Assembly (NCBI GenBank): GCA_046590705.1
Contig: JBKJUK010000381.1
Coordinates: 1 to 10,249, forward strand
Source of the DNA: JBKJUK01 sp046590705
GTDB taxonomy: Bacteria > Acidobacteriota > Thermoanaerobaculia > Gp7-AA8
Direction of reading: 5' to 3'
Length of the DNA stretch: 10,249 bases
The notes below the pieces were generated by a model that was given only the letters and a program-made list of their open reading frames with translations, was not told the DNA's origin and searched no databases. Both the position numbers and the translations under genes were made by a program. This document shows, piece by piece, positions 5,661 to 10,249 of the stretch (within the stretch, counting starts at the first letter, position 1; each line of letters begins with the position of its first letter).

Positions 5661-7237
5661 GCGATCAGACCGATAGGGAAGAGACTACTCCCAGTACCAT
5701 CGATCCGGAAGTCAGCCCTAACCCTTTGTGGCAGGGACTGGAAGATCAGAAGTCACCTCTCTCCTCCGCGCTGGTGATCTTCGGGGCATCTGGTGATCTG
5801 ACCCATCGCAAGCTTCTGCCGGCGCTTTACGCACTCGCGCAGGAAGGTCTCCTGCCCGCCGGGCAGGCCATCGTCGGTTTCGCCAGGGCCGACTACACCG
5901 ACGACGCCTTCCGCCTGTCGATTCGCGAAGCACTCGACAAGCATGCGCGCGTGTTGCCTATCGACGAGTCTGTGTGGAATTCGTTCGCCGCGCGGCTCTT
6001 CTATGTGCGCGGCGAGTTCACCGATGCCGCCAGCTTCCTGACATTGAAAGAGAAGCTCCTGTCGATCGATCAGCAGGGTACGGGCGGACGCCGGCTTTAC
6101 TACCTTGCGGTTCCTCCCCAATTTTTCTCTCCGATCTGCACACAACTGGCAGCGCACGGAATGGTCACCGATCCAGAGCAGGGCGGTCCGTTCACCAGAG
6201 TCATCATCGAGAAACCTTTCGGGCATGACCTGGCATCTGCGAAGGAACTGAATCACACCGCCGTCTCTACCTTTCGCGAGCGGCAGGTCTTCCGAATCGA
6301 TCACTACCTCGGGAAGGAAACTGTTCAGAACATTTTCGTCCTGCGTTTCGCCAACAGTATCTTCGAGCCATTCTGGAATCGGCAATACATCGATCACGTG
6401 CAGATCAGCGTCGCCGAATCAATCGGTGTAGAGGGCCGCGGCTCGTATTTCGAGTCATCGGGAATCACTCGAGACATCGTGCAGAATCACATGCTGCAAC
6501 TGCTCTCACTGGTGGCCATGGAACCGCCGGCGACGTTCGATGCCAATGCGGTTCGCGATGAGAAGGTGAAGATTCTTCGCTCACTTCGAGCAATCGATAC
6601 CGGGCGACTGGAGATTCAGGCCGTGCGCGGGCAGTACAGCGCAGGATCGATCCTCGGAGAAGAGGTGAAAGGGTATCGCGAAGAAGAAAAGGTCGCACCT
6701 GATTCGCGCGTCGAGACCTACTCTGCGGTGAAGGCCTACATCGACAACTGGCGGTGGGGTGGCGTTCCGTTTTACCTGCGTGCGGCCAAGCGCATGCCCA
6801 AGCGAGCGACGTTCATCACCATTCATTTCCGGTCGGCTCCGCATCTGCTTTTTCGACAGATGGCTGATTTCTCGATGCAGGACAATGTGCTGGCCATCAG
6901 AATTCAACCGGATGAAGGCATCTCACTGAAATTCAATTCGAAGGTGCCCGGCCCGTCCGTCGTGACCAGTCCGGTGACGATGGAGTTTCGCTACGCGACC
7001 TCCTTCGGTGCCGAGCCACCCGAAGCGTATGAGCGACTTCTGCTCGATGTCATGCTCGGGGATCCGACACTCTTTGCGCGACGCGACGAAGTCGAGGCGG
7101 CCTGGTCCTGGCTCGATCCGCTGCTCGTAGCATGGGCCGCGTCCGGTGAGCCTGAACCTTACAACGCCGGAACCTGGGGCCCGGCTTCCGCCGATCTGTT
7201 GATGCAGCAGAAAGGCAGGCACTGGAGGCGCGCTTGA
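5657..7237 (+). CDS. zwf: Glucose-6-phosphate dehydrogenase
   Basis: Enzyme of 526 residues that oxidises glucose-6-phosphate to 6-phosphogluconolactone and makes NADPH, the first step of the oxidative pentose phosphate pathway, in the cytoplasm. The N-terminal Rossmann domain shows IFGASGDLTHRKLLPALY (41-58). Then come EKPFG (185-189) and the substrate signature RIDHYLGKE (213-221) with Asp215 and His216. RDIVQNHMLQ holds His278, the likely catalytic base by analogy with the Leuconostoc enzyme. The conserved C-terminal domain includes NWRWGGVPFYLRAAKRM (364-380). A non-conserved tail of about 30 residues precedes the first strand. The TTG start at 5657 overlaps the upstream stop (TTGA, 4 bases) and no usable ATG occurs before the Rossmann domain, so TTG is the best start. 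Only one cysteine is present (Cys161), which excludes regulation by a disulfide within one subunit. opcA follows with an identical TTGA overlap. Confidence 0.97.
   Translation: MSDQTDREETTPSTIDPEVSPNPLWQGLEDQKSPLSSALVIFGASGDLTHRKLLPALYALAQEGLLPAGQAIVGFARADYTDDAFRLSIREALDKHARVLPIDESVWNSFAARLFYVRGEFTDAASFLTLKEKLLSIDQQGTGGRRLYYLAVPPQFFSPICTQLAAHGMVTDPEQGGPFTRVIIEKPFGHDLASAKELNHTAVSTFRERQVFRIDHYLGKETVQNIFVLRFANSIFEPFWNRQYIDHVQISVAESIGVEGRGSYFESSGITRDIVQNHMLQLLSLVAMEPPATFDANAVRDEKVKILRSLRAIDTGRLEIQAVRGQYSAGSILGEEVKGYREEEKVAPDSRVETYSAVKAYIDNWRWGGVPFYLRAAKRMPKRATFITIHFRSAPHLLFRQMADFSMQDNVLAIRIQPDEGISLKFNSKVPGPSVVTSPVTMEFRYATSFGAEPPEAYERLLLDVMLGDPTLFARRDEVEAAWSWLDPLLVAWAASGEPEPYNAGTWGPASADLLMQQKGRHWRRA
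7224..7228 (+). promoter_or_regulatory. Ribosome binding site supporting the opcA TTG start
   Basis: A full GGAGG lies inside the last codons of zwf, five bases before the TTG at 7234. It decides for the TTG over internal alternatives. Confidence 0.7.
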
Positions 7238-8265
7238 CGCAGCGCGATGAGGTCTTTCGCGGCGGTGAGCAGCCGGTCGACATCGCCGCGCTCGAGAAAC
7301 AACTTTCTGCGTTGTGGGCCAGAGATCCCGAAGGAAAAGCGGCAGCGACGCGGGCCGCCAACTGGACCATCGTGACCTACACCTCTGGACAGAATGCCGC
7401 CCAGGAGATTGCGCAGCTGGAAATGCTGGGCGAACTCAGCGCGCGCATCCCACATCGAAGCATCGTTCTTCGTACTGGCGGTGATTCCGCGGAGTCGGTC
7501 TCGGCTTTCATCAGCGCGCAGTGTCGTGTCGCTGATGACAGAGAACGGTTTTGCTCCGAAGAGATCGTGCTGACTGCCGACGATCGTCAACGGTCGCTGC
7601 TGGCGCCAATTGTAAGTGCACTGCTGCTTCCAGACCTCCCGGTCGCTTTGCTCTGGCTGGCGGATCTGCTGCCGACCGAGGATCCGCTCGCACATCAGCT
7701 GCTCGAATCGGCAGATCGGATCGTCGTCGATTCGATGACCTTCGATAGTGTGGCCGACCTCGAATCGTTTTCTCGTTTCTGCATCGTCACGCGCACGCAG
7801 CCCGCTGATCTGAGTTGGATACGACTCACCGGATGGCGTCGCGCGATCGCCGGGGCCTTCGACGCGATTCCTGAAGCGGAGCTCAGTTCTGCGCGAACGA
7901 TCACCGTCGAGTACTCGTCAGGCGATTTCTACGGTCACTCGGTTGGCGCGTCGTATCTCGGAGAATGGTTCCGCCTGTTGAGTAACAGCGAATGCGTGAT
8001 CGTTCCTGAGACGCGACAGGGCGGGAAGGCGGGCGACGTGGTTGCTGTGACTATCGAACTTGCCAACCGGAAGGTGACGCTGCGTCAGGATTTTGCGACC
8101 GGAGCGATCACTCTGGATCTCGAGGGTCGCACGTCGATCACGCCCGTTCAGCCCAACGACACGGCTCTGCTGGTGGCGCAGGAACTTCGTCGAGTGGAAA
8201 GCGAGGTGCTGTTCCCACAGGTGCTCGAACAGGTGTTCTCATCCGCACTGGCGAGTGTGAAATGA
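7234..8265 (+). CDS. opcA: Glucose-6-phosphate dehydrogenase assembly protein OpcA
   Basis: Protein of 343 residues matching the OpcA family, which in cyanobacteria and actinobacteria is needed for assembly or activation of glucose-6-phosphate dehydrogenase and is typically encoded beside zwf. Seen here: an N-terminal half with TIVTYTSGQN (45-54) and HRSIVLRTGGDSAESVSAF (74-92), then the family-like stretch LLPDLPVALLWLADLLPTEDP (131-151), RIVVDSM (162-168), and a second half with WIRLTGWRRAIAGAFD (195-210). There is no signal peptide or membrane segment, so it should be cytoplasmic. Cysteines are at 97, 107, 183 and 254. It starts at a TTG overlapping the zwf stop, with GGAGG ahead of it, and its own stop overlaps pgl as ATGA, so translational coupling with both neighbours is likely. 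Direct action on the adjacent Zwf is inferred from family and position. Confidence 0.9.
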   Translation: MTQRDEVFRGGEQPVDIAALEKQLSALWARDPEGKAAATRAANWTIVTYTSGQNAAQEIAQLEMLGELSARIPHRSIVLRTGGDSAESVSAFISAQCRVADDRERFCSEEIVLTADDRQRSLLAPIVSALLLPDLPVALLWLADLLPTEDPLAHQLLESADRIVVDSMTFDSVADLESFSRFCIVTRTQPADLSWIRLTGWRRAIAGAFDAIPEAELSSARTITVEYSSGDFYGHSVGASYLGEWFRLLSNSECVIVPETRQGGKAGDVVAVTIELANRKVTLRQDFATGAITLDLEGRTSITPVQPNDTALLVAQELRRVESEVLFPQVLEQVFSSALASVK

Positions 8266-9002
8266 ACTTCAGGGTGTTTCCATCCGAGCGCGAACTGATC
8301 GCTGCCCTCTCCGATCTGCTGTTGTCCCGCATTGCGCGCGCTGGAATTGCCACAATTTCTCTGGCCGGAGGCACCACACCGCGGGCGCTCTACGAGCTGC
8401 TCGGGCAGCAGCCGGCGTGCGAGACGTTGCGTTCGAGTTCCGTCACATGGGTTACCGGAGACGAGCGCTGGACAGATCCTGACGCCCCTGATTCCAACAG
8501 TGCCATGATTCGCGCATCGCTCTTTGCAGGCGGAATCCCCGAGTCGCACCGCTTCCTCTCCTTTGACACGACTCTCGATTCTCCTGTGCACGCGGCGAAT
8601 GATCTCGCTTCGAGGCTTTCCACGGCCGCCCCTGAAGGTCTCGACATTGCCCTGCTGGGAATGGGCGCTGACGGGCACACCGCGTCACTGTTTCCAGAAA
8701 CCGATGGGCCCGACATTACAGAGTCCATCGCGCTCGCGGTTCGGGTGGAGAGACTCGATGCCTGGCGGCTGTCGCTCTCGCTTCCTTATCTCAGAGCTGC
8801 CCGACTCAAACTCTTCATGGTCACCGGCTCGGCGAAACGGGATGTGCTGGCACGCATGCGGGCTGGTGAGGTGTTCCCCGTGAGCCGCGTCGCCGAGGAC
8901 GGTGAGAGTTGGTTTTTCGTCGACCGTGCGGCCTATCCTGGAGAGATGTTTGGGTATGATCGCGTTGATTCCACCGCTTCAGGCGCCGAGGTTTTGTCGT
9001 AG
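8262..9002 (+). CDS. pgl: 6-phosphogluconolactonase
   Basis: Enzyme of 246 residues of the DevB/Pgl (glucosamine-6-phosphate isomerase-like) fold, the usual length. It hydrolyses 6-phosphogluconolactone made by Zwf to 6-phosphogluconate, in the cytoplasm. Motifs seen: SLAGGTTPRALYELL (33-47) for phosphate binding, VTWVTGDERW (61-70), then DSNSAMIRASLF (77-88), and the active-site signature LLGMGADGHTASLFPET (131-147) with His139. The C-terminal part has MVTGSAKRDVL, also typical. The ATG at 8262 overlaps the opcA stop by four bases (ATGA); no strong ribosome site is visible, so translation is probably coupled to opcA. It is the last gene of the packed block; the next gene is 178 bp away. Glucosamine-6-phosphate deaminase is excluded by context and by the Pgl-type GDERW motif. 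Confidence 0.96.
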   Translation: MNFRVFPSERELIAALSDLLLSRIARAGIATISLAGGTTPRALYELLGQQPACETLRSSSVTWVTGDERWTDPDAPDSNSAMIRASLFAGGIPESHRFLSFDTTLDSPVHAANDLASRLSTAAPEGLDIALLGMGADGHTASLFPETDGPDITESIALAVRVERLDAWRLSLSLPYLRAARLKLFMVTGSAKRDVLARMRAGEVFPVSRVAEDGESWFFVDRAAYPGEMFGYDRVDSTASGAEVLS

Positions 9003-9037
9003 ATGAATGGGCTCCCTCTGAACGCGTACATGAAGGC

Positions 9038-9070
9038 GCCGGGGAGCGGGCGCGCGCAACGCGCCCCTAC
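9038..9070 (+). repeat. Inverted palindrome pair B, left unit
   Basis: A 33-bp unit with a perfect 7-bp stem, GGGCGCG (9048-9054) with CGCGCCC (9060-9066), around CGCAA. It is the reverse complement of 9111-9144 with one gap and three substitutions. Two of those substitutions change both sides of one stem base pair (C-G here, A-T in the other unit), so pairing is kept. The two units and a 40-bp spacer span 107 bp, a usual REPIN size. Confidence 0.8.
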
Positions 9071-9110
9071 AGTCTGGCGACGAACGTCACAAGTGTATGG
9101 GGCGTCCGGC

Positions 9111-9144
9111 GTAGGGGCGAGCTGCGCTCGCCCGCTCCCTCGGC
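9111..9144 (-). repeat. Inverted palindrome pair B, right unit
   Basis: A 34-bp unit facing the one at 9038-9070. Its stem is GGGCGAG (9115-9121) with CTCGCCC (9127-9133) around CTGCG. It begins with GTAGGGGCGAG, similar in style to REP heads. Bases 9110-9125 recur exactly at 4556-4571. It ends 27 bases before the glk ribosome site, so it could affect readthrough from the zwf operon into glk. Confidence 0.8.
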
Positions 9145-9170
9145 AGTTCATCCAGAGTGTACCGAAGAGC

Positions 9171-9176
9171 AGGGGG
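9171..9176 (+). promoter_or_regulatory. Ribosome binding site for glk
   Basis: AGGGGG just upstream of the ATG at 9181 selects that ATG over the in-frame GTG at 9157, which has no comparable site and would add eight residues not typical of the family. Confidence 0.6.
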
Positions 9177-9180
9177 ACAC

Positions 9181-10191
9181 ATGCGCTCATTCACTGACGA
9201 TCGCCTGGTGGTGCTGTCCGGCGATGTGGGTGGCACCAAGACCCTGCTGCAGCTCACCGAGGTTTCCGAGCGGGGAGAGCGAATACTCGCGGAGGGCAGG
9301 CTGGAGAGCGCCTCGTTCTCGTCACTGCAGGCAATGGTCAGGGAGTTCATGTCGGGCCGACCGCCTGCAGACTCGGCCTGCTTTGCTGTGGCAGGACCCG
9401 TTGCCGATGGCGCAGCACACCTGACGAACCTCGGGTGGTCAACTGATGAGGCTTCGCTCGTCACAGATCTGGGTATCGCCCGAGTCTCTTTGATCAACGA
9501 TTTTCATGCGATCGCAGTGGCCGTTCCGCAGCTTGCTGCGTCTTCGCTGTTGACCATCAACGAGGGGGAAACTGAGGTGTCCGGAACGATGGCCGTGCTC
9601 GGGGCTGGTACCGGGCTGGGGCAGGCCTCGATCATATTGGATGGCGACTCCCATCGAGTGGTGGCCTCGGAAGGTGGTCATTGCGACTTCGCCCCGAACG
9701 ACTCGCTGCAGATTGAACTGTTGCAGCACCTCGCCGCGCAGTATGGTCACGTGAGCTACGAGCGTTTGCTGTCGGGCGATGGAATTGAAGCGATCTATCA
9801 GTTCATGGCAGTACGCGAAGGAGTCCGCGTGGACGGGCTCGATGCTTCTGAAATCGCCACGAAGCGCGACCAGGGTGATTCGCGGGCTATCCGCACCTGG
9901 GAGATCTTCATCGACATCTACGGTGCTGAAGCGGGGAATCTGGCCTTGAAGGTCCTGGCGCGTGGAGGTGTTTTCGTGGCAGGTGGAATCGCGGCGAAGA
10001 ACCTGGAGGTCTTTCGAGACGGGAAGTTCCTGACGGCGTTTCAAAGGAAAGGGCGATTCAGCGCTCTCATGAAGAAAGTGCCGCTTCACATCATCACAGA
10101 CACGTCGGTCGGGCTGAAAGGTGCCACCGCGAAGGCCATTTCTCTAGCGTCACAGAGCGCCAGTCTCCGCCGCCCTGAAGCCCGAAGGTGA
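9181..10191 (+). CDS. glk: Glucokinase, Glk family
   Basis: Glucokinase of 336 residues, close to the E. coli-type Glk length (about 320) and distinct from ROK kinases. It phosphorylates glucose with ATP to glucose-6-phosphate, in the cytoplasm, feeding Zwf. Motifs seen: GDVGGTKTLL (14-23) for phosphate binding, CFAVAGPVADGAAHLTNLGW (67-86), and LINDFHAIA (104-112) with Asp107 as the likely catalytic base. The second domain has VLGAGTGLGQA (139-149), ASEGGHCDFAP (162-172) with glucose-binding Glu164 and His167, SYERLLSGDGI (192-202) and VFVAGGIAAKN (264-274). It has its own ribosome site and is separated from pgl by a repeat pair, so it may be a distal operon member or have a separate promoter. 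The last residues (PEARR) and the stop codon lie inside the repeat arm starting at 10181, so the extreme C-terminus was probably shaped by that repeat rather than by enzyme function. Confidence 0.95.
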   Translation: MRSFTDDRLVVLSGDVGGTKTLLQLTEVSERGERILAEGRLESASFSSLQAMVREFMSGRPPADSACFAVAGPVADGAAHLTNLGWSTDEASLVTDLGIARVSLINDFHAIAVAVPQLAASSLLTINEGETEVSGTMAVLGAGTGLGQASIILDGDSHRVVASEGGHCDFAPNDSLQIELLQHLAAQYGHVSYERLLSGDGIEAIYQFMAVREGVRVDGLDASEIATKRDQGDSRAIRTWEIFIDIYGAEAGNLALKVLARGGVFVAGGIAAKNLEVFRDGKFLTAFQRKGRFSALMKKVPLHIITDTSVGLKGATAKAISLASQSASLRRPEARR

Positions 10192-10249
10192 AAACTTTGG
10201 CCACTTGATCCGCCGGGCCGTACGAGTGGCCGAAGTTTTCAACTTCGGG
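10181..10249. repeat. Inverted repeat pair C at the glk 3' end
   Basis: Arms 10181-10205 and 10225-10249 are reverse complements over 25 bp with two mismatches, separated by 19 bp. Each arm is itself a palindrome: the right arm folds perfectly as CCGAAGTT-TTC-AACTTCGG, the left less well. The glk stop TGA (10189-10191) is in the left arm. The structure could act as a terminator or 3' stabiliser for glk, or be a doublet dispersed repeat. It reaches the window edge, so it may extend further; there is no T-run inside the window. Confidence 0.7.

Noticed and set aside
5753..6397. 214-codon ORF antisense to zwf
   Set aside because: Entirely inside a clear zwf gene; a mirror of its codon pattern with no domain of its own.
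9157..9180. GTG start adding eight residues to glk
   Set aside because: No ribosome site ahead of it, while AGGGGG sits just upstream of the ATG at 9181, and Glk proteins begin close to the GDVGGT motif.
9003..9197. 64-codon ORF in the pgl-glk gap
   Set aside because: Most of it is palindrome pair B, and the peptide (GSGRAQRAPT and similar) is typical translated repeat.
9439..10089. 216-codon ORF antisense to glk
   Set aside because: Entirely inside glk with no independent support.

Overview
The window looks like chromosomal DNA of a Gram-negative, GC-rich heterotroph. The outer membrane is implied by a large Oar-like TonB-dependent receptor. Such receptors, a glucose-6-phosphate dehydrogenase paired with OpcA, and many small dispersed palindromes together fit an Acidobacteriota-type genome (for example Thermoanaerobaculia). 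That placement is an inference from gene style, not a demonstrated assignment.

Layout. Bases 1-2580 (+) hold the plug end and the whole barrel of the TonB-dependent receptor; its N-terminus lies off the left edge. A 362-bp gap follows, between convergent genes. It holds a possible 52-residue Pro/Glu-rich small ORF on the minus strand and a double-hairpin repeat. Bases 2943-4235 (-) encode a FadI-type thiolase. The 411-bp gap upstream of the thiolase separates divergent genes. It contains a pair of perfect 28-bp inverted palindromes, a fragment of a second repeat family and a possible leader ORF. Bases 4647-9002 (+) are a tightly packed four-gene operon: a DHH/DHHA1 phosphoesterase, zwf, opcA and pgl. 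All three junctions overlap by 4 bases (TTGA, TTGA, ATGA). After a 178-bp gap filled by a 107-bp inverted repeat pair comes glk (9181-10191, +). Its stop codon lies inside another inverted repeat that runs to the window edge.

Function. Glk phosphorylates glucose, Zwf oxidises glucose-6-phosphate and makes NADPH, OpcA is the Zwf assembly/activation partner, and Pgl hydrolyses the lactone to 6-phosphogluconate. The window therefore carries glucose to 6-phosphogluconate as one block. The DHH phosphoesterase heading the operon is probably a nanoRNase or pAp phosphatase; its link to the pathway is not obvious. The thiolase belongs to fatty-acid beta-oxidation and appears alone.

I found no convincing undescribed protein system. 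The least explained material is the intergenic DNA. It has three unrelated families of paired inverted palindromes (REPIN-like), one of them with compensatory stem changes, plus related fragments elsewhere in the window. There are no tRNA or rRNA genes, CRISPR arrays, transposases or phage genes that I can see.
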